64,000 bases of DNA from Betaproteobacteria bacterium (GCA_029884335.1 JAOUIA010000007.1:19733-83732); one strand, 5' to 3'. Positions 10,814 through 18,419 are shown, counted from the stretch's first letter. Program-made: numbers and translations. Notes: a model not told the origin generated them from the letters alone.

Positions 10814-11991
10814 GCGCCGCCGGGCCGCCCCAAGGCGCGAATCGCTCCCCCACCGGGGGCAGCGCAGCGGCCAATGCCGCAAGCGTGGGGGGCTCAATCA
10901 GGCTGCGCCTCGAAGCGCGCCCGGAGCCCTCCCGCCTCGCCGGCTGGCTGTCGCCGCTCGCGGCGGCGCTCGCCACGCTCGTCGTCGGCTTCGTGCTGTT
11001 CTCGTGGCTGGGCAAGAACCCGTTCACGGCGTTCCACGCGTTCTTCGTGAAGCCGGTCGCCGATGCCTACGGCGTCTCCGAGCTGCTGCTGAAGGCGAGC
11101 CCGCTGATCCTGATCGCCACGGGACTCGCCGCCGGCTATCGCGCCAACGTCTGGAACATCGGCGCCGAAGGACAGCTGCTCGTCGGAGCGGTCGCGGGAG
11201 GCGGCCTCGCCCTCGCGTTTCCCGAGACCACTTCGCCGCTGCTGCTGCCGGCGATGATCGTCGCGGGCGCGCTGGGAGGCATGGCGTGGGCGGCGATCCC
11301 CGCGTTCCTGCGCACGCGCTTCAACGCCAACGAGATCCTCGTGTCGCTGATGCTGGTCTACGTCGCCACGCACCTGCTGTCGTGGCTGGTCCACGGGCCG
11401 TGGCGCGACCCCGAGGGATTCAACTTCCCGCAGTCGAGGCTGTTCCACGAGGCCGCGCTGCTGCCGCCGCTGTTCGAGGGGCTGCGCGTGAACGCGGGGC
11501 TGTTCGTCGCGCTCGCAGTCGTCGCCGCCGGCTACCTGTTCATGCAGAAGAGCCTGGCCGGCTTCCAGATGCGCGTCGCGGGGCTGGCGCCGGCGGCGGC
11601 GAACTACGCCGGCATCTCGTCGAATCGCAACGTGTGGATGGGGCTGCTGATCGGCGGCGGGTGCGCGGGGGTGGCGGGCGTGCAGGAGGCGGCGGGGCCG
11701 GTGGGCCAGCTGCTGCCCACGCTGTCGCCGGGGTACGGCTTCGCCGCGATCATCGTCGCCTTCGTCGGCCGCCTGCACCCGGTGGGCGTGGTGTTCGCGG
11801 CGCTCCTGATGTCGCTGCTCTACCTCGGCGGGGAGTCCGCGCAGCTCAATCTCGCGCTGCCCTCCGCGGTCACCGGGCTGTTCCAGGGCACGCTGCTGTT
11901 CTTCCTGCTCGCCGCCGACGTGCTGATCCACTACCGTCTGCGCGTCGTGCGTCCCGCGCGCACACCAGTCCCCGTCCCGAAGGGCGCGTGA
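10810..11991 (+). CDS. Nucleoside-type ABC transporter permease 1
   Basis: Inner-membrane permease of the BPD_transp_2 class, 393 residues, with about 9 hydrophobic segments from residue 42 on. Family signatures: LLLKASPLILIATGLAAGYRA, VWNIGAEGQLLVGA, FNANEILVSLMLVYVA and SPGYGFAAIIVAFVGRLHP. The first 30 residues are low-complexity (Ser/Gly/Ala) and are encoded by a repeat-like palindromic stretch at 10840-10896, which looks inserted. ATG 10810 overlaps the ATPase stop (ATGA). Pairs with the second permease 1 bp downstream. Confidence 0.92.
   Translation: MSAAGPPQGANRSPTGGSAAANAASVGGSIRLRLEARPEPSRLAGWLSPLAAALATLVVGFVLFSWLGKNPFTAFHAFFVKPVADAYGVSELLLKASPLILIATGLAAGYRANVWNIGAEGQLLVGAVAGGGLALAFPETTSPLLLPAMIVAGALGGMAWAAIPAFLRTRFNANEILVSLMLVYVATHLLSWLVHGPWRDPEGFNFPQSRLFHEAALLPPLFEGLRVNAGLFVALAVVAAGYLFMQKSLAGFQMRVAGLAPAAANYAGISSNRNVWMGLLIGGGCAGVAGVQEAAGPVGQLLPTLSPGYGFAAIIVAFVGRLHPVGVVFAALLMSLLYLGGESAQLNLALPSAVTGLFQGTLLFFLLAADVLIHYRLRVVRPARTPVPVPKGA
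10840..10896. repeat. Palindromic repeat-like insert within permease 5' coding region
   Basis: TCCCCCAC at 10846-10853 is mirrored by GTGGGGGG at 10885-10892, and a nested CCCCC/GGGGG hairpin lies at 10847-10859. The composition differs from the flanks, and the encoded peptide (RSPTGGSAAANAASVGGS) has no family counterpart. Repeats of this look occur in Burkholderiales intergenic regions; membership in such a family is inference. Confidence 0.45.
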
Positions 11992-11992
11992 C

Positions 11993-12913
11993 GTGGACCA
12001 GTTCGCGCAGCTGATCGTCCTCACGCTCGCCGCCGGGACGCCGCTGGTCTATGCGGCGCTGGGCGAGCTGGTCACCGAGAAGTCGGGCGTGCTGAACCTC
12101 GGCGTCGAGGGGATGATGCTGGTCGGCGCGGTGGCGTCGTTCGCCGTCGCGGCCACGACGAAGTCGCCGTGGCTCGGCGTCGGCGCCGGCATCCTCGCCG
12201 GCGCCGCCGTGTCGATGATCTTCGCCGTGCTCGCGCTCTCGCTGATGTCGAACCAGGTCGCGACGGGGCTCGCCCTCTCGCTGTTCGGCGTCGGGCTCTC
12301 CGCGTTCCTGGGCCTCGAGTACGTCTCGGTGGTGATCGAGGGCATCCGGCCGCTCGCCGTTCCCGGCCTCTCCGACCTTCCGATCGTGGGCAAGCTCCTG
12401 TTCGCGCACAACCCGCTCGTCTACCTGTCGCTGGCGCTGTTCGCGGCAGTGCACTGGTTCCTGTACCGCACGCGCGCCGGGCTCGTCGTGCGCGCGGTCG
12501 GCGAGTCGCCGCAGTCGGCGCACGCGATCGGCTACCCGGTGATCGCGATCCGCTACATGGCGGTGCTCTTCGGCGGCGCGTGCTCGGGGCTGGCCGGCGC
12601 CTACCTCGCCGTGGCCTACACGCCGCTGTGGGTCGAGGGCATGACCGCGGGCCGCGGCTGGATCGCCCTCGCGCTGGTGGTGTTCGCGACGTGGAAGCCG
12701 TGGCGCGTGCTCGCCGGCGCGTACCTCTTCGGCGGCGTCACGCTCGCGCAGTTCCAGGCGCAGGCGCTGGGGCTGGAGATGCCCTCGCAGTTCCTGTCGA
12801 TGCTGCCCTACGTCGCCACGATCGTCGTGCTGGCGATCATCTCGCGCGACGCGACGACGATCCGTCTCAACGCACCGGCATCGCTCGGCAAGCCGTTCCA
12901 CGCGGGGGCGTGA
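11993..12913 (+). CDS. Nucleoside-type ABC transporter permease 2
   Basis: Second inner-membrane permease, 306 residues, starting at GTG 11993, one base after the stop of permease 1. Motifs typical of the YufQ/NupQ side are [46 protein letters not shown] and [19 protein letters not shown]. It closes the xdhABC-transporter unit. No binding protein follows; the BMP-family receptor at 36230 is the only candidate partner in this window. Confidence 0.93.
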   Translation: MDQFAQLIVLTLAAGTPLVYAALGELVTEKSGVLNLGVEGMMLVGAVASFAVAATTKSPWLGVGAGILAGAAVSMIFAVLALSLMSNQVATGLALSLFGVGLSAFLGLEYVSVVIEGIRPLAVPGLSDLPIVGKLLFAHNPLVYLSLALFAAVHWFLYRTRAGLVVRAVGESPQSAHAIGYPVIAIRYMAVLFGGACSGLAGAYLAVAYTPLWVEGMTAGRGWIALALVVFATWKPWRVLAGAYLFGGVTLAQFQAQALGLEMPSQFLSMLPYVATIVVLAIISRDATTIRLNAPASLGKPFHAGA

Positions 12914-12947
12914 GACCTGCCCGGCGGGGCCATGGGGGGGGACCGCC

Positions 12948-13769
12948 ATGAAGTCGATCGACGCATTCCACGAGTTCGAGCGCGAGGGCTGGGGCGACGC
13001 CGGCGTGTGCGGCGAGTACGACCAGCACTTCGGCGCGGTGACGTCGCAGTCGGTGCGGGCGTTGCTCGACGCGGCGGGCGTTGCCACCGGGTCGCGCGTG
13101 CTCGACGTCTGTTGCGGCGCCGGGTACGCCTGCGCCGGCGCGCTGCAGCGGGGCGCGGAAGCGGTCGGCGTCGACTTCTCGCCTGCCCAGATCGAGCTGG
13201 CGCGCGAACGCGTGCCTGGCGCCCGCTTCGAGGTGGGCGACGGCTGCGCCCTGCCCTTCTCAGACGCGAGCTTCGACGGCGTGGTGAACGCGATCGGCGT
13301 GCCGCACCTGCCCGACCCCGATCTCGGCCTGCGCGAAGCGCTGCGCGTGCTCCGGCGCGGCGGCCGCTTCGCCTTCACGGTGTACGACGTGCCGGAGCGC
13401 GTCCTCGGCTTCGGCCCGATCGTCCCGACCGTGCAGGCGCACGGCAATCCCGACTTCGGCGTCCCCCCCGGCCCCGACTTCTTCGCGTTCAGCGACCCCG
13501 CGCAGTCGCGGCCGCGGCTGGAAGCGGCGGGGTTCGCGGACGTCGTCTTCGCGACCGTTCCGCAGGTGTGGCGCGTGCGCACGGTGGACGAAGCGCTCGC
13601 CGCGGTGGCGGAAGGGACGGTCCGCGCGCGGGCGGCGCTGCGCGCGCAGACGCCTGCGGCGATGGTGCGCATCCGCGCGGCGCTGGAGCAGATCTGGGCG
13701 CCCTACCGGCGCGAGTTCGGCTACGAGCTGCCGATGCCGGTCGTGCTCGCCTCCGGAGCGAAGCCTTGA
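12948..13769 (+). CDS. Class I SAM-dependent methyltransferase
   Basis: 273-residue cytoplasmic methyltransferase of the Methyltransf_11/UbiE-like type. Motif I is VLDVCCGAGYAC at about residues 49-60, followed by AVGVDFSPAQIELAR (motif II acidic residue), DGCALPFSDASFDGVVNAIGVPHLPD and LREALRVLRRGGRF. Substrate unknown. A G-rich ribosome-binding site precedes ATG 12948. Its stop is only 6 bp from the stop of the truncated integrase on the other strand, so the deletion that removed the integrase C-terminus ended right behind this gene. Confidence 0.88.
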   Translation: MKSIDAFHEFEREGWGDAGVCGEYDQHFGAVTSQSVRALLDAAGVATGSRVLDVCCGAGYACAGALQRGAEAVGVDFSPAQIELARERVPGARFEVGDGCALPFSDASFDGVVNAIGVPHLPDPDLGLREALRVLRRGGRFAFTVYDVPERVLGFGPIVPTVQAHGNPDFGVPPGPDFFAFSDPAQSRPRLEAAGFADVVFATVPQVWRVRTVDEALAAVAEGTVRARAALRAQTPAAMVRIRAALEQIWAPYRREFGYELPMPVVLASGAKP

Positions 13770-13775
13770 CCCGGC

Positions 13776-14213
13776 TCAACGGCCGTCGAGCTGCGCCAGC
13801 ACCGCCCTCACTTCCTCGCGCGAAAGCACCACCGGCAGCCGGCGCGGGCGCTTTGGGCGGTGGATGTCGCCCAACCACGGCAGCTCGACGCCGAGGACCT
13901 CGCGATACAGGAACAGCAGCGCCGGGAGCGCCTGGTTGTGCGTAGACGCCGCGACGTGGCGCTCGTTCGCCAGGTGGCCGAGCAACGCCTCGATCTCGCG
14001 CGCCGCCATGTCGCGCGGGTGCCGGCGCCCGTGAAACGCGACGAAGCGCCGCATCCACTCCACGTACGCCTGCTCGGTCCGATAGCTGTAATGGCGACAG
14101 CGGATACGCTCCCGCAGGACGTCAACGAGGCGCGACGGCCGCACCGGCGGCAGTGGCGTGGAATCCGGCTCGACTTCTCCGGTCGCAGGGGCCCGCCCCG
14201 GCAGGACGTGCAT
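13776..14213 (-). pseudogene. intI: Integron integrase IntI, 3'-truncated
   Basis: The 145-residue product matches the N-terminal core-binding domain of integron integrases: RLVDVLRERIRCRHYSYRT, EQAYVEWMRRFVAFHG, HPRDMAAREIEALLGHLA, ASTHNQALPALLFLYREV and RRLPVVLSREEVRAVL. The frame stops after LAQLDGR, where intact IntI (about 320-340 aa) would go on to the catalytic domain. The Arg, His-x-x-Arg and Tyr catalytic residues are therefore all absent, and it cannot recombine attC sites. ATG 14213 is preferred because an AGGAAGG ribosome-binding site lies upstream; an in-frame ATG at 14321 would add 36 unrelated residues. It is divergent from the cassette array, as expected. Confidence 0.88.
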
Positions 14214-14335
14214 CGAGCGGCCCTTCCTTTCGCACGCATCCACTTTCCGTGGCGCTTCAGGGACTTGTCGTTGACGCCCTCCGATTATGCGGCGTAGCCT
14301 GTCCGCATACGCATCATCCAAACGACCTACATTCC

Positions 14336-14342
14336 GTTAGGC
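14336..14342 (+). other. attI-like core site (cassette insertion point)
   Basis: GTTAGGC lies between the 5' end of the intI relic and the first cassette. It fits the GTTRRRY core at which cassettes enter attI. The flanking attI body cannot be delimited by eye but would lie within about 14270-14340. Confidence 0.7.
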
Positions 14343-14390
14343 CTCACTGAAGAGCCCTCGCGCGGTCACATCCGCCACCGAAAGCAGCCA

Positions 14391-14753
14391 ATGCCGGTCG
14401 TCGACATCCAGGTTGTGACCGACGCAGAACACACGGTTCCGGCGGGCTCTGCCAAGGCCGTCGCCACTGCCATGGCCACGGTGCTCCATGCTCCTTCCGG
14501 CCACGTCTGGGTACGGCTCGAGCATCTACCCGTCGAGCAGTACGCTGAGAACGGGCCGGTCGAGGTGCTTTTCCCTGTCTTCGTGAAGGTCCTGCTCGCG
14601 GATCTGCCGCCGCCAGACGCCTTGGCCACCCAGGCAGCCAGCCTGGCTCAGGCAGTCGCAACGTGCTTGAACCGCAGGGCCGAGCAGGTTCACATCGAGT
14701 ACGCACCCGCAGGCCGCGGTCGAGTTGCGTTCGGTGGCCAGCTCGTAAGGTGA
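14391..14753 (+). CDS. Cassette 1: tautomerase-family protein
   Basis: 120-residue protein beginning MPVVDIQVVTDAEH; removal of Met would expose the Pro that acts as catalytic base in the 4-oxalocrotonate tautomerase/MIF superfamily. Alternating beta and helix pattern (VWVRLEHLPVEQYAENG, then VEVLFPVFVKVLL, ending VHIEYAPAGRGRVAFGG) fits a two-unit tautomerase chain. No strong ribosome-binding site is seen. It is the first cassette after attI, the position expected to be best expressed from an integron Pc promoter. Its TGA stop abuts the 18-bp attC1. Substrate unknown. Confidence 0.8.
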   Translation: MPVVDIQVVTDAEHTVPAGSAKAVATAMATVLHAPSGHVWVRLEHLPVEQYAENGPVEVLFPVFVKVLLADLPPPDALATQAASLAQAVATCLNRRAEQVHIEYAPAGRGRVAFGGQLVR

Positions 14754-14754
14754 G

Positions 14755-14772
14755 GCCTAATTTTCGTTGGGC
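14755..14772 (+). other. attC1, reduced to an 18-bp hairpin
   Basis: GCCTAAT (14755-14761) and GTTGGGC (14766-14772) are separated by only TTTC. The left part matches the left end of attC3 (GAGGCCTAA) and the right part matches its right end (TTCGTTGGGC). The site therefore looks like an attC whose central 60-70 bp, including the inner L boxes, was deleted. The arms still pair (GAGGCCTAA with TTGGGCCTC, one wobble). Confidence 0.7.
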
Positions 14773-14788
14773 CTCGCAGGAGACGCCG

Positions 14789-15169
14789 TTGAATCTCGTC
14801 GCAGTTGAAATCAAAGCCTTCGTTCCTGCCGCGGACTTTGCGCTGTCCAAGGAGTTCTATGTCGCGCTTGGGTTCAAGATTCCCTGGTCATCCGAGGACC
14901 TCGCGTACGTTCGGCACGGCGAGACGAGCTTTCTCTTGCAGGCGTTCAACGAGCCAGGGTTCATCAAGAACTACCAGATGCATCTGCTCGTCGAGAACGT
15001 TGACGACTGGTACGCTCAAGTTCTTTCTTCTGGCGTCGCCGCTCGCTTCGGGGTGAAGGTGGGAACACTACAGGACCAGCCTTGGGCCATGCGCGACTTC
15101 ACGTTGTTTGACCCCAGCGGTGTCCTGTGGCGTGTTGCGCAGAACATTCCGCGCGAAGAGGGCGAATGA
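14789..15169 (+). CDS. Cassette 2: VOC-superfamily (glyoxalase/bleomycin-resistance-like) protein
   Basis: 126-residue protein with a single VOC module: AVEIKAFVPAADFALSKEFYVALGFKI, HLLVENVDDWYAQV and MRDFTLFDPSGVLWRVAQNI. The start is taken as TTG 14789 because AGGAGA sits 5 bases upstream and no ATG or GTG precedes the domain. VOC proteins bind a metal and act on small toxic molecules or sequester antibiotics; which applies here is unknown. The codon pattern is less GC-biased than in surrounding chromosomal genes, consistent with capture. Confidence 0.85.
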   Translation: MNLVAVEIKAFVPAADFALSKEFYVALGFKIPWSSEDLAYVRHGETSFLLQAFNEPGFIKNYQMHLLVENVDDWYAQVLSSGVAARFGVKVGTLQDQPWAMRDFTLFDPSGVLWRVAQNIPREEGE

Positions 15170-15185
15170 GGCAATGCGCCGCGAT

Positions 15186-15311
15186 GCCTGACCCTTCGCT
15201 CAAGCGGAGCGGCAACGGCGCGTCACCGCGCCCGCGAGCCCCCCAGGTTATTGTTCCGCCTCGCGGGCGCGGTGCCACGCCGCTGCCGCCCGCTTGGCTC
15301 AAACGTTAGGC
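15186..15311 (+). other. attC2 (126 bp)
   Basis: Left core GCCTGAC (15186-15192) pairs with right core GTTAGGC (15305-15311) with one mismatch. The internal L-box motifs CGCTCAAGCG near the left and CGCTTGGCTCAAAC near the right are inverted to each other. This is the typical single-strand-folded attC layout. Confidence 0.85.
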
Positions 15312-15314
15312 CTC

Positions 15315-15827
15315 ATGAGCGAGATCACCATTCGCGATGCGCGGCCGGACGATGCGGGCGCGTATGTGACGCTGCAGAAGGCGCTTTTTGGCGAAACGAA
15401 CTTCATGCTGTTTGCGCCAGGCGAGTACCAGGTTTCTCCCGAAGAAGTGTCCGCACAGTTTGAGAAGATTGCGAACTCTGGCACCAGCAGGCGGATCTTG
15501 GCGATTGACCAAGCCGATCTGGTGGGCTTTCTCGGGGTCTCTGGCTCGCCGATCCCGCGAATTCGTCACTCTGCGCTACTTGTAATAGGCGTGCTGCGGT
15601 CCCATTGGCGGCGCGGTGTAGGTCGGAGCTTGCTTGCCGAAGCAATTCGCTGGGCGCCGACGGTCGGATTGTCGAGACTAGAGCTCTTCGTAATGAAGTC
15701 CAACTCGCGCGCTATTGCACTTTGCGAGCAGATGGGCTTTCGCGTCGAAGGCTGCCGACGGCGCGCCTATGTCATTGACGGCGCGCCTATTGACGATCAA
15801 CTCATGGCCTGTGTATTTGAGGCCTAA
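15315..15827 (+). CDS. Cassette 3: GNAT-family N-acetyltransferase
   Basis: 170-residue acetyltransferase: ITIRDARPDDAGAYVTLQ at the N-terminus, the acetyl-CoA-binding R-x-x-G-x-G/A motif in SHWRRGVGRSLLAEAI, then LELFVMKSNSRAIALCEQMGFRVEG. ATG 15315 lies 3 bases after the attC2 core, as in many cassettes. The stop TAA lies inside the left core of attC3. Acyl acceptor unknown; GNAT cassettes can acetylate antibiotics, but nothing here identifies an aminoglycoside enzyme. Confidence 0.88.
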   Translation: MSEITIRDARPDDAGAYVTLQKALFGETNFMLFAPGEYQVSPEEVSAQFEKIANSGTSRRILAIDQADLVGFLGVSGSPIPRIRHSALLVIGVLRSHWRRGVGRSLLAEAIRWAPTVGLSRLELFVMKSNSRAIALCEQMGFRVEGCRRRAYVIDGAPIDDQLMACVFEA

Positions 15828-15908
15828 CCCGTCGCTCAACGCGGACGTCCCGCGTGCGGGCGCTGCGCGCCCCGCAGCGGGCCGCCGGTTAGCTTCAGTT
15901 CGTTGGGC
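15822..15908 (+). other. attC3 (87 bp)
   Basis: Left core GCCTAAC (15822-15828) and right core GTTGGGC (15902-15908), with inner boxes around CGTCGCTCAACGCGGAC on the left and GGTTAGCTTCAGTTC on the right. It contains the stop codon of cassette 3. This is the best-preserved site of the array. Confidence 0.88.
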
Positions 15909-15938
15909 GTCAACGTCGCATTCAACTCGAGCGCGCTT

Positions 15939-16919
15939 ATGACTGACGTCGCACATACCGGAACACCGCTTCTGTATGCAGGCTTCAGCCTGCTCGTCGC
16001 CTTGCTTCTCGCCGTCGATTTCCTGTTGCTACGTACACAGGGAAGTCACAGGGTGTCGATGAAAGAAGCGGCGTGGTGGTCGGTGGTGTGGTTCGCAGCG
16101 GCTGGCGCCTTCGGCGCATGGTTCTGGTGGTACTTGAACGGGCAGTTTGGAGCGGATGTGGCCAATCAGAAAGCGCTGCAGTACGCCACGGGCTATCTCA
16201 TCGAGAAGGGGCTAGCGGTTGAGAACGTGTTCGTCTGGATCACGATCTTCACGTACTTCTCGGTACCGCCTGAGTTCCAGAAACGCGTGCTTCTCTGGGG
16301 GGTTCTCGGCGCAATCGTGATGCGAGCGGTGCTGATCTACCTAGGCGCCTTGTTGATACAGCAGTTCTCCTGGATCTTCTACCTGTTCGGCGCATTTCTG
16401 GTCGCAACCGGAATCAAGATGTTCTTGTTCACCGGCAAGAAAAGCGACCTCGGTTCGAACCCCCTGTTACGCTGGCTTCGAAATCACGCGCCCCTCACGG
16501 CTACGTTGCATGGCGAGCGATTCGTGGTTCTCGAAAATGGAAGGCGTGTGTTTACGCCGCTATTCCTGGTCCTGGTCTTGGTGGAGGCCACGGACCTCAT
16601 CTTTGCCGTCGACAGCATACCGGCCATCTTCGCCGTCACGAGCGACCCTTTCATCGTGTTCACGGCCAACACCTTCGCCATCTTGGGGTTGCGCGCCATG
16701 TACTTCCTGCTCGCTGACGTCGCTGAGCGCTTCCACCTGCTAGGGTACGGCCTTGCAATCATCGTCGCGCTCGTGGGCGTAAAGATGCTGATCATCGACC
16801 TGTACAAGGTGCCCGTTCTGTGGATGCTTGCGACCGTTGCAGCCGTGTTGCTGATTTCCGTCGCTGCGAGCTTGATGATGCCCCGCCCTGCGTCTGCAGC
16901 GCGAAAGACGCGAGCATGA
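15939..16919 (+). CDS. Cassette 4: TerC-family integral membrane protein
   Basis: 326-residue multispanning protein. TerC signatures are EKGLAVENVFVWITIFTYFSV and VEATDLIFAVDSIPAIFAV, with DPFIVFTANTFAILGLRAMYF after it; the conserved acidic residues in membrane segments are kept. TerC/YkoY/Alx proteins are linked to Mn2+ export and to metal loading of exported enzymes; tellurite resistance is the historical name. ATG 15939 is used rather than the upstream TTG inside the attC3 core. GC content and codon use are lower than chromosomal neighbours. At nearly 1 kb it is a large cassette for this array. Confidence 0.92.
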   Translation: MTDVAHTGTPLLYAGFSLLVALLLAVDFLLLRTQGSHRVSMKEAAWWSVVWFAAAGAFGAWFWWYLNGQFGADVANQKALQYATGYLIEKGLAVENVFVWITIFTYFSVPPEFQKRVLLWGVLGAIVMRAVLIYLGALLIQQFSWIFYLFGAFLVATGIKMFLFTGKKSDLGSNPLLRWLRNHAPLTATLHGERFVVLENGRRVFTPLFLVLVLVEATDLIFAVDSIPAIFAVTSDPFIVFTANTFAILGLRAMYFLLADVAERFHLLGYGLAIIVALVGVKMLIIDLYKVPVLWMLATVAAVLLISVAASLMMPRPASAARKTRA

Positions 16920-16935
16920 CGGGTGGTGCTATGAC

Positions 16936-17014
16936 GCCCAACCACGGGCTGCAGGCGACCCACAACAGCGGCGCTGCGCATGCTGTTGTGGACGCCTGAG
17001 CCCGGACGTTGGAC
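16936..17014 (+). other. attC4 (79 bp)
   Basis: GCCCAAC (16936-16942) and GTTGGAC (17008-17014) form the outer cores, with TGACG before and GTCA after extending the pairing. The inner ACAACAGC/GCTGTTGT arms give a strong second stem. It follows the TerC stop by 16 bp. Confidence 0.85.
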
Positions 17015-17138
17015 GTCAGAGGACGACTGCCTGCCCTCAATCCGGAATGCCAGCCCATTCCCCAAGCCGCCCTTTCCCGCCGCTCCATGCAGACCTAAAC
17101 TGCTCAGCGGCCAACTCAGAAGCTGAACGCGGTGACTG

Positions 17139-17942
17139 ATGCGCGACTTTCCTGCCGACGTTGAATATTCCGAGTGGGGCGAAGGACCGGCGCTGTTGCT
17201 GCTGCCGGGAAGTTTTGGGACGGGCTCAGGATGGAAGGCCGTCACTGATCGGCTCGCCCGAAGCCACCGCATCGTGACAACGAGCCTGCTCGGCTACGGT
17301 GCGACTGCCGAACGCCGTCCGCTCGGCAACTCGACCATGCGGCAGCAGACGGAAGTCATCGACCGCATCCTTGAACGGATTGGCGAGCCGACACACGTGG
17401 TCGGCCACTCCTTCGGCGGCCTTGCGGCGCTTGCGCACGCAATCGAAGGCACGGTCAAGCCGGCAAGCCTCATGCTGGTCGAAGCGAATCCGCTCGGCCT
17501 CTTGAAGACATCGGGAGAAAGCGACCTCTATGCGATGTTCGGTGCGATGACGCGAGATTACTTTGCAGAGTTCGAAGCTGGCCGGCCCGACGCGGCTCGC
17601 CACGTGATCGACTTCTATGGCGGCGAGGGGACCTTTGCCGCGTTTCCCGCGAAAGTGCGCGACTACGTCATCAAGACGACGCCAGCCAACATTCGCGACT
17701 GGTCATCAGGCACGCCTTTTGAGCCTCCACGGTCTGCCTACGAGAAGATCGCCGTATCGACGCTCGTCGTGCGCGGCGGCGATGGCCACCCGGCGATGAT
17801 GCGCATCGCTGAGTTCCTGACTGAGTTCATTCCGAACGCCCGTCTGCAGACGGTCGCCGGAGGCAGCCACTTCCTGCCGGCGACCAATCCAGCCGAGCTG
17901 GCCCACCTGCTCGACATTCATGTGGAGGCGGGCGCCACGTAG
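17139..17942 (+). CDS. Cassette 5: alpha/beta hydrolase
   Basis: 267-residue soluble hydrolase. Oxyanion-region LLLLPGSFGTGSGW, nucleophile elbow VVGHSFGGLAALAHA (Ser of G-H-S-F-G), late acidic residue in STLVVRGGDGHPAMM, and catalytic His in GGSHFLPATNPAELAHLL complete a canonical triad. Substrate unknown; the family covers esterases, haloperoxidase-like enzymes and lactonases. The gap from attC4 to ATG 17139 is 124 bp, longer than for the other cassettes, and holds no obvious gene. Confidence 0.88.
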   Translation: MRDFPADVEYSEWGEGPALLLLPGSFGTGSGWKAVTDRLARSHRIVTTSLLGYGATAERRPLGNSTMRQQTEVIDRILERIGEPTHVVGHSFGGLAALAHAIEGTVKPASLMLVEANPLGLLKTSGESDLYAMFGAMTRDYFAEFEAGRPDAARHVIDFYGGEGTFAAFPAKVRDYVIKTTPANIRDWSSGTPFEPPRSAYEKIAVSTLVVRGGDGHPAMMRIAEFLTEFIPNARLQTVAGGSHFLPATNPAELAHLLDIHVEAGAT

Positions 17943-18028
17943 ACGCGTCGCCCGTGCGAGACTGGCATCAAAGAAGAAGGTATGCCAAGACATCCCGAGC
18001 CACCCGGTAGTGGAAGTCCCGCGCTGAC

Positions 18029-18108
18029 GCCTGACCCCTCGCTCAAGCGGAGCGCCAACGGCGGGCCTTCGGCCGCGCCTGGCGGCCGGTTACCTTCGTT
18101 CGTCGGGC
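18029..18108 (+). other. attC5 (80 bp)
   Basis: Left core GCCTGAC (18029-18035) inside TGACGCCTGAC, right core GTCGGGC (18102-18108) inside GTCGGGCGTCA, so the arms pair even though the GTT of the consensus has become GTC. Inner boxes CGCTCAAGCGGAGCGCC and GGCGGCCGGTTACCTTC resemble attC2 and attC3. Confidence 0.8.
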
Positions 18109-18122
18109 GTCAAGGAGCAGCG

Positions 18123-18347
18123 ATGTCTACGCCGCGCCGAGGATCTGATTCGGTGATGTGCCGGCGGACATTCGTCACACTCGTTGCCGGCACATGCCTG
18201 CTCGGGCCGTTCGCGGTTCGCGCACATCATATGGGCGAGGTATTCAGGATTGGCTTGCTTGCTCGGACGACTGAACCGCCCCCTGGGGGCCGGATCGAGG
18301 TCATCAAGGTGGGACATCGCCGCGAGATCGATCGGAGTGCCCGCTGA
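18123..18347 (+). pseudogene. Cassette 6: 5' fragment of an exported ABC-type binding protein
   Basis: 74-residue product with RRTFVTLVAGTCLLGPFAVRA followed by GEVFRIGLLARTTEPP. This is the export signal and first beta-strand of the TctC-like/'ABC transporter substrate binding protein' class (intact members about 320 aa); the rest is replaced by unrelated sequence and ends in a TGA inside the degenerate attC6. It is either a truncated gene trapped in a cassette or a tiny exported protein. ATG 18123 has a GGAG box 8 bases upstream. Confidence 0.6.
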
Positions 18348-18419
18348 CCAGACCGTGATCCGGACCGTCCTCGGCGCGGCTTCGCCGGCCCCGGCGGCCG
18401 ATCACCTTGGTCATGGGGC
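18339..18419 (+). other. attC6, degenerate (81 bp)
   Basis: GCCCGCTGACC (18339-18349) pairs with GGTCATGGGGC (18409-18419) at 9 of 11 positions, and inner GTGATC pairs with GATCAC. The right end GGCGGCCGATCACCTTGGTC matches that of attC5 closely. The crossover core should read GTTRRRY but reads ATGGGGC, so IntI could not cut here normally. The ORF stop of cassette 6 lies in the left arm. Confidence 0.6.

Larger units (their letters stand above)
13776..18419. mobile_element. Degenerate chromosomal integron: truncated intI, attI-like site and cassette array
   Basis: Layout matches an integron. A minus-strand intI relic is divergent from a plus-strand series of single-gene cassettes that begins at an attI-like GTTAGGC (14336-14342), and each ORF is followed by an attC-type imperfect palindrome. 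The attC sites lie at 14755-14772, 15186-15311, 15822-15908, 16936-17014, 18029-18108 and 18339-18419. Cassette stops fall in or near the left attC core and several starts lie within 30 bp of the preceding right core, as is usual. Cassettes are visibly lower in GC than flanking genes. Since the integrase lacks its catalytic domain, cassette movement would need an integrase in trans. Confidence 0.85.

Noticed and set aside
14265..14291. Possible integron Pc promoter TTGTCG...TATGCG
   Set aside because: Spacer of 15 and a poor -10 match; not convincing enough to annotate.
17982..18122. Open frame from ATG 17982 running through attC5 into the exported stub
   Set aside because: The peptide (LTPDPSLKRSANG...) is what attC sites of this type encode by chance; the real start of the stub is ATG 18123.
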